The notes under the pieces are model-generated. The model was given only the letters and a program-made list of their open reading frames with translations, was not told the origin of the DNA and ran no database searches. Below, in pieces: positions 25,113 to 34,403 of a DNA stretch of 64,000 nt. Numbering within the stretch: the first letter of the stretch is position 1; every line of letters begins with the position of its first letter. The position numbers were made by a program, and so were the translations under genes. The stretch comes from Proruminimicrobium sp964487915. GTDB lineage: Bacteria; Elusimicrobiota; Endomicrobiia; Endomicrobiales; Endomicrobiaceae. The stretch spans positions 248,001-312,000 of the forward strand of contig CAZASN010000002.1 in NCBI GenBank assembly GCA_964487915.1, in the 5' to 3' direction.

Positions 25113-26132
25113 ATGATAATCGCTCTTGATGCGATGGGCGGCGATAAAGCTCCTGACATAAATGTAGAGGGCGCCGTACTTGCCGTAAAGCATACAAGCC
25201 ATGAAGTGCTTCTTGTAGGAAAACAGGAAGCCATATATCCTTTGCTTGACAAATATGCCAAGATCCATAGTATTTCGCCGAGTAAAATCAAAGTTATTAA
25301 TGCAACCGAAGTTATAGAAATGCATGAATCGCCTGCAAACGCCGTAAGACAGAAAAAAGATTCTTCAATGGCAGTCTGCGCGAAGCTTGTCGTTGAAAAA
25401 CAGGCCGATGCTTTTGTTTCAATGGGCAATTCCGGCGCGGCGATGGCTACTGCGATAATGTATTTCAAAAGAATTCCCGGCGTTTTAAGGCCGGCCATAT
25501 CAACGCCTTTCCCTACCGTATCAGGCATGTGCACAATATTAGACGTCGGAGCAAACGTTGACTGCAAACCCGAACATCTTATGCAGTTTGCCGTTATGGG
25601 AAGCATATACGCCGAAAAAGTTTTAGGACAGTCTAAACCGAAAATAGGAATCATATCAATAGGCGAAGAAGATTCAAAAGGAAACGAGCTTACTTTTGCC
25701 GCATCAGACATTATTAAAAAAACAACACTTAATTTTATAGGAAACATAGAAGGCGGAGACATACCGAAAGGAAAAGCAAACGTAGTCGTATGCGACGGAT
25801 TTGTAGGGAACGTTATTTTAAAATTCGGAGAAGGCATTGCCGAAATGATTATTAAACTTATAAAAGACAGCGTAAAAAGTAATCCTCTGTTTTGGGGGAT
25901 TATACCGTTTTTAAAAGTCGCTATGTACAGCATGAAGAAAAAAGTTGATTATACTGAACAGGGCGGAGCTCCTTTATTGGGAGTAAACGAAGTTTGTCTT
26001 ATAGGCCACGGCAAATCAAACGCGAAAGCGGTAAAAAACGCGGTTATAGTCGCCGCAAAATACGCTTCCCAGCACGTTAACGACGAAATAGCCCGGGAAC
26101 TTGCAAAATACGGGCAAATTATAAAATCTTAA
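25113..26132 (+). CDS. plsX: Phosphate acyltransferase PlsX
   Basis: A 339-residue enzyme making acyl-phosphate from acyl-ACP for phosphatidic-acid synthesis by PlsY. It opens with the family signature MIIALDAMGGDKAPDINVEGA and has ESPANAVRQKKDSSM, SMGNSGAAMATA and the closing GGAPLLGVNEVCLIGHGKSN block. It starts directly after the rpmF stop. Length is standard. Confidence 0.97.
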   Translation: MIIALDAMGGDKAPDINVEGAVLAVKHTSHEVLLVGKQEAIYPLLDKYAKIHSISPSKIKVINATEVIEMHESPANAVRQKKDSSMAVCAKLVVEKQADAFVSMGNSGAAMATAIMYFKRIPGVLRPAISTPFPTVSGMCTILDVGANVDCKPEHLMQFAVMGSIYAEKVLGQSKPKIGIISIGEEDSKGNELTFAASDIIKKTTLNFIGNIEGGDIPKGKANVVVCDGFVGNVILKFGEGIAEMIIKLIKDSVKSNPLFWGIIPFLKVAMYSMKKKVDYTEQGGAPLLGVNEVCLIGHGKSNAKAVKNAVIVAAKYASQHVNDEIARELAKYGQIIKS

Positions 26133-26142
26133 AGCGAGTGTT

Positions 26143-27129
26143 ATGATGAATAAATTTAACGTAAAAATTCTCGGAACCGGATCTTATGTACCGGAAAAAA
26201 TTTTGACAAACGCCGATTTGGAAAAAATGGTTGAAACATCAGACGAATGGATAACGGAAAGAACCGGCATAAAAGAAAGACGAATAATAGGCGAAACTCA
26301 AAATTTATCAGATTTGGCTTTTGAAGCGTCAAAGAAAGCCATAGAAAAATCAAAAATTAAAGTTGAAGATATAGATGTAATAATAATAGCTACTGTTTCG
26401 GGCGAGATGCCTTTACCGGCAACCGCGTGCATTTTACAGAAGAAACTCGGAATAAGCGCCGTTGCGTTTGATATATCGGCGGCATGTTCGGGTTTTATGT
26501 ACGGACTTTCGGTAGCGAAATCTTTTATAGAATCAGGAGCATACAAAACTGTTCTTCTTGTCGGCGGTGAAGTTTTAACGAGAATAACGGATTGGACAGA
26601 CAGAAACACCTGCGTTTTATTCGGCGACGGAGCCGGGGCAATGATATTGCAGGCTTCTGAAACAGAAACCGATGTTTTGGCGTTACATTTAGGAGCGGAC
26701 GGCAATTATACAAATCTTTTAAATATACCGGCTGGCGGAACCGCAATTCCTACAACCCATGAAACCGTTGACAAAAAACAGCATTTTATAAAAATGTCAG
26801 GCAAAGAAGTTTTTAAAATAGCCGTTGTCAAAATGGCTGAAGCCGCAAGAAAAGCGCTGGAACTTTCAGGGAAAAAAGACGAAGACGTCGCGTTGTATAT
26901 ACCGCATCAGGCAAATCTTAGAATTATAGAAGCGGTAGGCAAAAAACTCGGCGTTGCCAAAGAAAAAATTTACGTAAATGTCCACAAATACGGCAATATG
27001 TCGGCCGCAACCACAATAATAGCGCTTGATGAAGCAATCAGTTCCGGAGCAGCTAAAAAAGGCGACATAATAACGGTTATGGCGTTCGGCGGAGGCCTCA
27101 CTTGGGGCGCCGCGGTGCTTAAAATATAA
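26143..27129 (+). CDS. fabH: 3-oxoacyl-ACP synthase III
   Basis: A 328-residue condensing enzyme that starts fatty-acid chains from acetyl-CoA and malonyl-ACP. The catalytic triad is visible: Cys115 (DISAACSGFMYG), His in YIPHQANLRI and Asn in KYGNMSAAT. The N-terminal block SDEWITERTGIKERR is typical. Two ATGs stand side by side (26143, 26146); either may start. It is co-transcribed with plsX. Confidence 0.97.
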   Translation: MMNKFNVKILGTGSYVPEKILTNADLEKMVETSDEWITERTGIKERRIIGETQNLSDLAFEASKKAIEKSKIKVEDIDVIIIATVSGEMPLPATACILQKKLGISAVAFDISAACSGFMYGLSVAKSFIESGAYKTVLLVGGEVLTRITDWTDRNTCVLFGDGAGAMILQASETETDVLALHLGADGNYTNLLNIPAGGTAIPTTHETVDKKQHFIKMSGKEVFKIAVVKMAEAARKALELSGKKDEDVALYIPHQANLRIIEAVGKKLGVAKEKIYVNVHKYGNMSAATTIIALDEAISSGAAKKGDIITVMAFGGGLTWGAAVLKI

Positions 27130-27198
27130 AAAAATCATAAAAACAGGATTTTAGAAAAATTTATTCCGTAAGGATTAAAATTCAGGAGCAACAAAAAT

Positions 27199-28131
27199 AT
27201 GCAAAAAATAATGCTTATGTTTCCCGGACAAGGCTCGCAGTACGTAGGGATGGGAAAAGACTTATATGAGAAATATCCGTCGGCAAAAAATATAATAGAT
27301 ATGCTCGGAGCCGATCTGAAAAAAATAATGTTTGAAGGATCCGAAGAAGATTTAAAAAACACGCAAAATGCGCAGCCGGCTATTTTTGCGGCAAGCATGG
27401 CATGTTTTGAAGTTTTAAAACAGTCCGCGGATTTAAATAAATTTGAAATAATAACGGCAGGTCATTCTCTAGGGGAATATTCCGCTATGTGCGCGGCCGG
27501 CATTTTTAATTTTCAAGACGGTCTTTCAATGGTTAAAGCAAGAGGCGGATTTATTCAGAAAGCGTCGGAACAAAATCCCGGAACTATGGCGGCGATTTTA
27601 GGATTGGATAAAGATATTGTTATCAATATATGCGCTCAGGCAAGCCAAACAGGAGTTTGCGACGCGGTAAATTTTAATTCGCCCGGACAAATTGTAATAT
27701 CCGGCTCAGCAGAAGCGGTTCAGAAAGCTGTTCAGCTTGCTCAGGCTCAGGGAGCTTCCAAAGCGATACTGTTAAATGTATCCGGTCCGTTTCATTCAAA
27801 ATTAATGACGCCGGCATCCGAAATGATGAAAGAAGAATTAAATAAGTATGAATTTAATAATCCCGTATATCCGGTAATTACAAACTGCGATGCCCAAACG
27901 ACAAAAGACGTTTCAAATATCAAAGAAAAACTTGCAAAACAAATAAATAATTCTGTAAAATGGGACGCTTCAATTTTAAACGCTATTGCGGACGGCGCGG
28001 AATTGTTTATTGAAATAGGGCCGCAGAGAGTGTTGTCGGGCCTTATGAGAAGAATAGACAAAACTAAAAAAGTTCTTAATATTGAAGATTTGGCAAGTTT
28101 AGAAAAGACATTAAAGGAGTTGAACAAATGA
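27199..28131 (+). CDS. fabD: Malonyl-CoA:ACP transacylase
   Basis: A 310-residue enzyme loading malonyl groups on ACP. It opens MFPGQGSQYVGMG and has the nucleophile elbow GHSLGEYSA with Ser90, the QNPGTMAAILGL block and the catalytic His in VSGPFHSKLM. AGGAGC precedes the ATG. The last four bases overlap fabG (ATGA). Confidence 0.96.
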   Translation: MQKIMLMFPGQGSQYVGMGKDLYEKYPSAKNIIDMLGADLKKIMFEGSEEDLKNTQNAQPAIFAASMACFEVLKQSADLNKFEIITAGHSLGEYSAMCAAGIFNFQDGLSMVKARGGFIQKASEQNPGTMAAILGLDKDIVINICAQASQTGVCDAVNFNSPGQIVISGSAEAVQKAVQLAQAQGASKAILLNVSGPFHSKLMTPASEMMKEELNKYEFNNPVYPVITNCDAQTTKDVSNIKEKLAKQINNSVKWDASILNAIADGAELFIEIGPQRVLSGLMRRIDKTKKVLNIEDLASLEKTLKELNK

Positions 28132-28871
28132 GATTAAAAGGACAGACAGCAATTATAACGGGATGCGCTCAGGGTATAGGCAAATCAATAGCCGAAACAT
28201 TTGCCAAAGAGGGCGCAAATATTGTAGTATCTGACATCAATATTGAATTGGCTCAGAAAACGGCCGAAGAATTAAAAAAAGTTTTCGGAGTAGAAACGCT
28301 TGCGGTTGCCGGCAATGTTGCAAAATTAGAGGATTGCGAATCTCTTGCCGCAAAAACGCTTGAAAAATTTCAAAAAATTGATATACTTATAAACAATGCC
28401 GGTATAACGAAAGACAACTTGGTGCTCAGAATGAGCGAAACGGAATGGGATGCGGTAATATCCGTTAATCTAAAAGGCGTTTTTAACTGCACTAAGGCGG
28501 TCACTAAACAGATGTTTAAACAGAGATCGGGCAGAATTATAAATATAACGTCTGTCGTAGGTCTTATGGGTAATGCGGGACAGGCGAATTATTCCGCTTC
28601 AAAAGGCGGAGTTATAGCTTTAACTAAAACATGCGCTCGGGAATTTTCTTCAAGAAACGTTTTGGTTAACGCGATAGCGCCGGGATTTATCAGAACGGCG
28701 ATGACCGATGCGTTAACGGATGACGTTAAAGCGAAACTTGCCGAACAGATTCCGTTAAAGAGACTCGGAGAAGCAAGCGACATAGCAAAAGCCGCGTTAT
28801 TTTTTGCAAGCGAAGACTCTTCGTATATTACGGGGCATGTTTTGTCCGTAAACGGCGGAATGTACATGTAG
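28128..28871 (+). CDS. fabG: 3-oxoacyl-ACP reductase
   Basis: A 247-residue short-chain dehydrogenase using NADPH to reduce 3-oxoacyl-ACP. It shows the nucleotide motif TGCAQGIG (G12-G18), NNAG in the middle, and the Ser-Tyr-Lys active site (NITSVVG ... YSASKGG). It ends with the family GHVLSVNGGMYM. It is coupled to fabD by a four-base overlap with AAAGGAG upstream. Confidence 0.96.
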   Translation: MRLKGQTAIITGCAQGIGKSIAETFAKEGANIVVSDINIELAQKTAEELKKVFGVETLAVAGNVAKLEDCESLAAKTLEKFQKIDILINNAGITKDNLVLRMSETEWDAVISVNLKGVFNCTKAVTKQMFKQRSGRIINITSVVGLMGNAGQANYSASKGGVIALTKTCAREFSSRNVLVNAIAPGFIRTAMTDALTDDVKAKLAEQIPLKRLGEASDIAKAALFFASEDSSYITGHVLSVNGGMYM

Positions 28872-28894
28872 TTAAAATTTAAGTTAAAATAAAA

Positions 28895-28911
28895 GAGTTG
28901 TAAAACAACTC
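28895..28911 (+). promoter_or_regulatory. Hairpin in the acpP leader
   Basis: GAGTTGT-AAA-ACAACTC is a perfect 7-bp stem with a 3-base loop, about 24 bases before the acpP start and without a T-run. It may stabilise a separate acpP mRNA 5' end or slow passage from fabG; the role is inferred. Confidence 0.5.
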
Positions 28912-28934
28912 AACAAAAACAGGGGGAAAGAAAA

Positions 28935-29174
28935 ATGGCAGACATAGAAACAAGAGTAAAAGAAATTATCGTTGAACAATTGGGAGTTGATCCGGCCGAA
29001 GTTAAACCGGAAGCGTCATTTATAAATGATTTGGGCGCGGATTCTTTGGATACCGTTGAACTCGTTATGGCTTTTGAAGAAGAATTCGGCATTGAGATTC
29101 CGGATGAAGAAGCTGAAAAAATTCAATCTGTCGGGCAGGCTATTGAATATATTTCTTCTCATCAAGCTAAATAA
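28935..29174 (+). CDS. acpP: Acyl carrier protein
   Basis: A 79-residue acidic carrier whose Ser37 in DLGADSLDTVEL takes the phosphopantetheine arm. Length, the four-helix pattern and the closing helix are standard. A strong AGGGGGAAAG ribosome site precedes it, as expected for one of the most abundant proteins. It lies between fabG and fabF. Confidence 0.98.
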   Translation: MADIETRVKEIIVEQLGVDPAEVKPEASFINDLGADSLDTVELVMAFEEEFGIEIPDEEAEKIQSVGQAIEYISSHQAK

Positions 29175-29194
29175 GTTCAGAGAATTAAAAGCTT

Positions 29195-30439
29195 ATGAAT
29201 AAGAAAAGAGTTGTCATTACAGGAATGGGGGTTCTTTCTCCTATAGGTATTGGCAAGCGGGAATTTGCCGACTCTTTAAGAGAAGGCAAATCCGGAGCAA
29301 ACCCCATTACGGCGTTTGACGCTTCCAATTTTTCCACTAAATTTTGCGCCAACGTCAAAAATTTTGTGCCCGAAAATTTTATTGACAAAAAGAAAGCAAG
29401 AAGAATGGCCAGATTTACCCAGATGGGTTTTATTGCCGCTAAAATGGCGATAGAAGATTCCAAACTGGATTTGTCTAAAGAAAATTTATCAAGAATAGGC
29501 GTAATAACCGGAACAGGCATAGGCGGTCTTGAAATAACCGAGGAAGAACATTCCGTGGTTGTAGAAAAAGGACCGAGAAGGGTTTCCCCTTTTTTAATAC
29601 CTATGATAATAACAAACATGCTGCCTGGAGAAATAGCGATTGAGTACGGTTTTACCGGACCCAATTATGCCGTTTCAAGCGCATGCGCATCGGCAAATCA
29701 TGCTATAGGCAATGCTTTAAGACTTCTCAGATACGGAGACGCCGATGTTATTATTACCGGCGGAGCGGAAGCCACAATAACTGATTTGGCAGTTTCGGGT
29801 TTTAATAATATAAAAGCCCTTTCAACAAGAAACGACGATATCGCTAAAGCGTCAAGGCCTTTTGACTTAAACAGAGACGGTTTTGTTATAGGCGAAGGCG
29901 CCGGTATATTAGTTCTTGAAACATTAGAACATGCGCAGGCAAGAGGCGCAAAAATATACGCCGAACTTGCAGGTTACGGAGCATCGGACGATGCATATCA
30001 TATGACGGCTCCCGATCCGGAAGCAAAAAGCGTTATACAGGCGTTAGAATTGGCGATAAAAGACGCCGGAATTTCAAAAGATGAAGTTGATTACATAAAC
30101 GCTCACGGAACCTCAACGGAATTAAATGACAAGACGGAAACGCTTGCAATAAAAACCGTTTTTGGAGAAAGAGCTTATAAAATACCGGTTTCATCAACAA
30201 AATCAATGACCGGACATTTACTCGGAGCGGCCGCCGGAGTTGAGGCGATAGCTGCAATTTTATGTATGGAAGAAGGTTTTATTCATCCTACAATAAATTA
30301 TGAGACGCCGGATCCGAACTGCGACTTGGATTATGTTCCTAATGCCGCAAGAAATCAGCAGATTCATTGTGCGATGTCAAATTCTTTGGGTTTTGGCGGA
30401 CACAACGCTACAATAGTTATAAAAAAGTATGTTGGATAA
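29195..30439 (+). CDS. fabF: 3-oxoacyl-ACP synthase II
   Basis: A 414-residue condensing enzyme elongating acyl-ACP. It has the active-site Cys164 (VSSACASANHAIGNAL) and the two His motifs NAHGTSTELND and TGHLLGAAAGVE. It ends SLGFGGHNATIVIKKY. Its 3' end overlaps the rnc start by 11 bases. Confidence 0.97.
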   Translation: MNKKRVVITGMGVLSPIGIGKREFADSLREGKSGANPITAFDASNFSTKFCANVKNFVPENFIDKKKARRMARFTQMGFIAAKMAIEDSKLDLSKENLSRIGVITGTGIGGLEITEEEHSVVVEKGPRRVSPFLIPMIITNMLPGEIAIEYGFTGPNYAVSSACASANHAIGNALRLLRYGDADVIITGGAEATITDLAVSGFNNIKALSTRNDDIAKASRPFDLNRDGFVIGEGAGILVLETLEHAQARGAKIYAELAGYGASDDAYHMTAPDPEAKSVIQALELAIKDAGISKDEVDYINAHGTSTELNDKTETLAIKTVFGERAYKIPVSSTKSMTGHLLGAAAGVEAIAAILCMEEGFIHPTINYETPDPNCDLDYVPNAARNQQIHCAMSNSLGFGGHNATIVIKKYVG

Positions 30440-31211
30440 AATAAAAAATTTATTAAAAGTTTTTTCTTGTTCGGATTGCTGCTGTTCAAAACAAGAAGAG
30501 ACAAGCGCCGCAGAAACAAAAGACAGTTCTTTAAATGTCGGTATGGAAGGCATAACAAAACTTCAAAGTTTTATTGGTTATGTTTTTAAAAATCAAAAAA
30601 CTTTGGAATTGGCATTAATACACAAATCATATTCCAGCGAATATGGTTTAACGGATTGTAACGAGCGGATGGAATTTCTGGGAGACGGTATTCTATCCGC
30701 TCTTGTTTCGGAATACTTATATAATAAATATTCCGATAAACAGGAAGGAGATCTTTCTCAACTTAAAGCCCAGATAGTATCTGCCAAAAACTTGAGCAGA
30801 TGGGCTAAAGAAATACAATTAAATGATTTTGTTTTAATAAGCAAAAATGAAGAACTTAACGGAGCAAGGCTAAGAGAATCGCTGCTTTGCGATTCATTTG
30901 AAGCCGTGACGGGAGCCGTTTATTTAGACGGCGGTTTTGAACAGGCGTCAAAATTTATCGGGAGATTTTTAAACCGAAACATTAATTTTGATATAACCGA
31001 TTATAAAACCAAACTACAAGAGAAAATTCAGTCGCAGTACCGGACTTTGCCGCAATATAAAGTAATTGAAGAATCAGGGCCGGATCATAACAAAAAATTT
31101 AAAGTAGCGGTTTTTGTGCATGATAAGCAGTTAGGTATCGGCGCAGGCAATTCAAAAAAACAAGCCGAACAAACGGCGGCAAAACAGGCATTTGAAAACG
31201 ATTCAAAATAA
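30429..31211 (+). CDS. rnc: Ribonuclease III with N-terminal extension
   Basis: A 260-residue double-strand-specific RNase for rRNA and mRNA processing. The signature NERMEFLGDGILSALVSEYL (from residue 78) is the metal-binding site, followed by DSFEAVTGAVYLDGG. A C-terminal dsRNA-binding domain (KTKLQEKIQSQYRTLPQYKV to AAKQAFEND) completes it. The first 40 residues are an extra, Cys-rich stretch (SCSDCCCSK) absent from ordinary enzymes; an ATG at 30543 is an alternative start that would drop it. The fabF-rnc overlap is common in bacteria. Confidence 0.93.
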   Translation: MLDKIKNLLKVFSCSDCCCSKQEETSAAETKDSSLNVGMEGITKLQSFIGYVFKNQKTLELALIHKSYSSEYGLTDCNERMEFLGDGILSALVSEYLYNKYSDKQEGDLSQLKAQIVSAKNLSRWAKEIQLNDFVLISKNEELNGARLRESLLCDSFEAVTGAVYLDGGFEQASKFIGRFLNRNINFDITDYKTKLQEKIQSQYRTLPQYKVIEESGPDHNKKFKVAVFVHDKQLGIGAGNSKKQAEQTAAKQAFENDSK

Positions 31212-31263
31212 TGCGCTGTTTTTAAATCCGCAGTAAAAATTTTCAAAAAAATCGGAGGATAAT

Positions 31264-32442
31264 ATGCAGTATTTTTTAAGCGAAGAAGAACAGATGTTAG
31301 TTGACGTGGCAAGAGAAATAGCGCAGAAAAAAATTAAGCCGGTAAGAGAAAAATATGACGAAGAGGGAATATTTCCCTGGGATATAGTAAAAGAACTGGC
31401 GCAGGCTGATTTGTGCGGAGTTTATATACCTGAACAGTACGGAGGAGTAGGACAGGGCATTATGGGCCTGGTTCTTGTAACAGAAGAGCTTTGCAAAGTT
31501 GACGGCAGTATTGCACTTGCCCTTGCGGCTACGGCGCTCGGAACGCTTCCTATACTTGTAGCAGGAAACGAAGCGCAGAAAAGCAAATATTTGCCCGATA
31601 TAGCTTCGGGTAAAAAACTTGCGGCGTTCGGGTTAACCGAACCCTCTGCAGGTTCTGACGCTACCGCTATGAAAACAACAGCGGTAAAAGACGGCGATTA
31701 TTATATTCTTAACGGAACAAAATGTTTTATAACAAACGCCGGAGAAGCGGAAACTTATACGGTATTTGCAAAAACAAATCCGTCAAGAGGAGCAAGAGGC
31801 ATTTCTTGCTTTATTCTTGAGAAAGGAATGGAAGGTTTTACATTCGGCAAAAAAGAAAATAAAATGGGTATCAGATCTTCGGTAACAAGAGAACTGGTAT
31901 TTAATAACTGCAGAGTTCATAAAGATAATTTGTTGGGCAAAGAAGGGCACGGTTTATTGATCGCTCAGGCAACGCTTGACGGTTCAAGACCGGGAGTCGC
32001 TTCTCAGGCTTTGGGAATAGCGGCGGGCGCGTTGGATGAAGCGGTAGAATATGCAAGAACAAGAGTACAGTTCGGTCAGGCTATTTCTTCTTTCCAGGGC
32101 ATTCAGCATATGTTGGCCGATATGGCAACAAAAGTTGAAGCGGCAAGATGCTTAGTATATCAGGTTGCAAGAATGATAGACGACAACAACAAAAAACCCG
32201 AAAATGAAAAGGTAAGAACAAGCAAGGAATCGGCGATGGCAAAGCTTTTTGCATCGGAAACCGCAATGCAGGTTACGACCGACGCAGTTCAGATTTTCGG
32301 CGGATACGGCTATTGTAAAGAATATCCGGTAGAAAAAATGATGAGAGACGCAAAAATAACGACGCTTTACGAAGGTACAAGCCAGATTCAGAAAAATGAG
32401 ATTGCGTTGAATCTTATTAAGGAATCTGCAGCGAGTAAATAA
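31264..32442 (+). CDS. Acyl-CoA dehydrogenase / enoyl-CoA reductase (Etf-linked)
   Basis: A 392-residue FAD enzyme of the short-chain acyl-CoA dehydrogenase family. It shows AFGLTEPSAGSDATAMKTTA, the QVFGGYGYC-type block (QIFGGYGYCKEYPVEKMMRDAK) and the end motif LYEGTSQIQ, where the family's catalytic Glu lies. With etfB and the ferredoxin-fused etfA just downstream it is most likely the CoA-dehydrogenase partner of an electron-transferring complex that reduces an enoyl-CoA in fermentation. The exact acyl group is not readable. CGGAGG precedes the ATG. Confidence 0.92.
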   Translation: MQYFLSEEEQMLVDVAREIAQKKIKPVREKYDEEGIFPWDIVKELAQADLCGVYIPEQYGGVGQGIMGLVLVTEELCKVDGSIALALAATALGTLPILVAGNEAQKSKYLPDIASGKKLAAFGLTEPSAGSDATAMKTTAVKDGDYYILNGTKCFITNAGEAETYTVFAKTNPSRGARGISCFILEKGMEGFTFGKKENKMGIRSSVTRELVFNNCRVHKDNLLGKEGHGLLIAQATLDGSRPGVASQALGIAAGALDEAVEYARTRVQFGQAISSFQGIQHMLADMATKVEAARCLVYQVARMIDDNNKKPENEKVRTSKESAMAKLFASETAMQVTTDAVQIFGGYGYCKEYPVEKMMRDAKITTLYEGTSQIQKNEIALNLIKESAASK

Positions 32443-32466
32443 CCGAAATATTTTGGCTGCGCTTTT

Positions 32467-32521
32467 GTATTTTCAAAGCTCATTTACCGTTTCACTTACG
32501 TAAACTTCGCTTTGAAAATAC
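32467..32521. repeat. R2 hairpin copy 1
   Basis: GTATTTTCAAAGC (32467-32479) and GCTTTGAAAATAC (32509-32521) form a perfect 13-bp outer stem. The apical part holds TTTACCG...ACTTACGTAAA, which forms an inner stem TTTAC/GTAAA. It lies between the acyl-CoA dehydrogenase stop and an unknown inserted gene. Confidence 0.85.
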
Positions 32522-32567
32522 TTCGGCTCACACGAAATCTTTCTAGTTATTAAAAAAGGGATTGGAA

Positions 32568-33350
32568 ATGACAGAACCAACATCAGTAGTTTCAACAATG
32601 ACATTAGTTATGCAAAGTGTTGATATTTCAAGTACAGCACATGTTATGAATGCTATGGATGTTTTAGGACAAGTTCATTCTTTTTATGATAGCGCATGGA
32701 CTAAATTAGTTTGTGTTATAGGCGTTTTTGGTTTTATATGGCCTTTGATTGTTTCATATTTTCAAAATAAATCAATAGATAAAACAGAAGAAAATATTAT
32801 ATTGAAAATAAAAGAACAACAGGAAGAGAATAAAAAATATAGTGATAAACTTGAAAAAATAGAAATAGATTTTAAGAATAAAACAAAAGAAATAGATGAC
32901 AAAACGAAAGAAATAGATGTTAAAACGAAAGAAATAGATGATAAAACGAAAGAAATAGATGTTAAAACGAAAGAAATAGATGTTAAAACGAAAGAAATAG
33001 ATGTTAAAGCAAAAAAAATTGAAAAACAACTTATAAAAATAAGAGCATTGATTTGGCATATGGAGTGTTTTAATAAGAAAGAGTCAGATCCAGACCAGTC
33101 TATTTCATCTGGTTTTGTATCTATTTTAGCGTATAAAATATTGTGTGATGATGATGGGATAGAAAGAGTTACAAATATAATAACAGATGTGTTATCAAAA
33201 AAACCAAATTTAAGCCCAAAAACATTAAATGATTTAGAGAAAATAATAAAGGCATTAAAAGATATGGGTACGGAAATTCAACAAATAAAGGATAATATTT
33301 CTAATATACAAAGTTTTTATGATGAACAACAAAAAACAAAACAAATATAG
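32568..33350 (+). CDS. Unknown membrane-anchored coiled-coil protein inserted in the acd-etf cluster
   Basis: A 260-residue protein I do not recognise. Residues about 43-64 form one membrane helix (KLVCVIGVFGFIWPLIVSYF), flanked by a short polar N-terminus. A long charged coiled coil follows (about 70-155), with six exact 7-residue repeats (KTKEIDD/V), then a helical C-terminal domain. ATG 32568 after AAAAAAGGG is the likely start; a TTG two codons earlier is possible. It splits the acd-etf operon, is far more AT-rich in codon use than its neighbours and abuts an R2 hairpin, which suggests a recent arrival. Function unknown; membrane-plus-coiled-coil architecture is common in accessory and defence genes but proves nothing. 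Confidence 0.75.
   Translation: MTEPTSVVSTMTLVMQSVDISSTAHVMNAMDVLGQVHSFYDSAWTKLVCVIGVFGFIWPLIVSYFQNKSIDKTEENIILKIKEQQEENKKYSDKLEKIEIDFKNKTKEIDDKTKEIDVKTKEIDDKTKEIDVKTKEIDVKTKEIDVKAKKIEKQLIKIRALIWHMECFNKKESDPDQSISSGFVSILAYKILCDDDGIERVTNIITDVLSKKPNLSPKTLNDLEKIIKALKDMGTEIQQIKDNISNIQSFYDEQQKTKQI
32880..33005 (+). repeat. Six 21-bp tandem repeats coding for heptads
   Basis: Six near-identical 21-base units (AAAACGAAAGAAATAGATGTT type) lie inside the coiled-coil part of the gene at 32568. Each encodes one heptad KTKEIDD/V. The unit count could vary by slippage without breaking the frame. Confidence 0.9.
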
Positions 33351-33356
33351 TAAAAA

Positions 33357-33390
33357 TTGACAATAAAATTGGATATTTGATAGCATAATT
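33357..33390 (+). promoter_or_regulatory. Possible separate promoter for etfB
   Basis: TTGACA (33357-33362) precedes TAGCATAAT (33381-33389) at a long spacing, about 40 bases before etfB. It could let etfBA be transcribed despite the inserted gene upstream. Confidence 0.4.
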
Positions 33391-33426
33391 TTTTAGTTTA
33401 AAGAACAACAGGAGGAAGAAATAAAG

Positions 33427-34212
33427 ATGCACATAATAGTTTGTATAAAACAGGTTCCCGGAACGACAAACGTTCAGATAGATCCTGAAAAAGGAACATT
33501 AAAAAGAGAAGGCGTTGAAGCGGTTATCAATCCCTTTGACGAATATGCCATAGAAGAAGGCGTAAGACTAAAAGAAAGAACAGGCGGAAAGGTAACAGTT
33601 ATAACAATGGGACCTCCGCAGGCGGATTCAGCCCTCAGAGAAGCAATTTCAAAAGGAGCGGATGAAGCAATACTCGTCAGCGACAGAGCATTTGCAGGCG
33701 CCGATACATGGGCAACCTCTTATGCATTATCGTCGGCAATTAAGACAATATCTGATTACAGCGTTATTATCTGCGGCAAGCAGGCAACCGACGGAGACAC
33801 GGCGCAGGTCGGTCCTTCGGTAGCAGAAATGTTAAATATTCCGCATGTAGCTTATGTTAAAAAAGTTGAAGAAATAAACGATAAATTTATGAAAGTAGAA
33901 AGAATGATGGAAGACGGATATGATTTAATTGAAACTCCGGTTCCTTGTTTGATTACAGTTGTTAAGGAAATCAATACTCCCAGACTTCCGTCTCTTAAAG
34001 GTAAAATGAACGCAAAAAAAGCTGTTATAAAACAGCTTAACGTTCAATCTATTAACGCTGATGTTGAAAAATGCGGACTCAAAGGTTCGCCTACTCAGGT
34101 TATGAAAATATTTACGCCGCCTCAAAGAAAAGGCGGAGATAAATTTACCGGAGAAGCAAACGTTCAGGCACAGGCGTTAGTTCAAAAATTAAAAGAAGCA
34201 AGCATTATATAG
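33427..34212 (+). CDS. etfB: Electron transfer flavoprotein beta subunit
   Basis: A 261-residue flavoprotein subunit that carries electrons between acyl-CoA dehydrogenase and other acceptors together with EtfA. It opens MHIIVCIKQVPGTTNVQID and contains VITMGPPQADSALREAISKGADEAILVSD and CGKQATDGDTAQVGP, family blocks for nucleotide binding. GGAGGAAG precedes the ATG. The stop codon TAG is the first three bases of an R1 repeat that separates it from etfA. Confidence 0.95.
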   Translation: MHIIVCIKQVPGTTNVQIDPEKGTLKREGVEAVINPFDEYAIEEGVRLKERTGGKVTVITMGPPQADSALREAISKGADEAILVSDRAFAGADTWATSYALSSAIKTISDYSVIICGKQATDGDTAQVGPSVAEMLNIPHVAYVKKVEEINDKFMKVERMMEDGYDLIETPVPCLITVVKEINTPRLPSLKGKMNAKKAVIKQLNVQSINADVEKCGLKGSPTQVMKIFTPPQRKGGDKFTGEANVQAQALVQKLKEASII

Positions 34213-34345
34213 AAGCTGGGAAGTTAGGAAGCTTGGAAGCTGAGTAACTGCAACGACTTTAAAAACAAATACAGAAACTTGGAAGTTTGGAAGTTGGGCG
34301 GATTTGCGAAGCAAACCGAAGAGGTTTAGCAGTTTAGCAACGGCT
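34210..34345. repeat. R1 repeat copy between etfB and etfA
   Basis: It begins TAGAAGCTGGGAAG, nearly the same end sequence as the R1 copy at 54604, and the first TAG is the etfB stop codon. GGAAGCTT-type 8-mers are followed by GAGTAACTGCAACGACTTTAA, the R1 spacer in reverse. It lengthens an otherwise tight etfB-etfA gap to 191 bases. Confidence 0.75.
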
Positions 34346-34403
34346 TTAAAGACAAATACGGAAGTTTGAAAAAGACAAACGAATTATAAGGGAGAAGCAA
34401 AAA

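Noticed and set aside
32772..33059. Minus-strand ORF rich in Phe/Tyr opposite the heptad repeats
   Set aside because: It is the reverse reading of the 21-base repeats and has no start signal.
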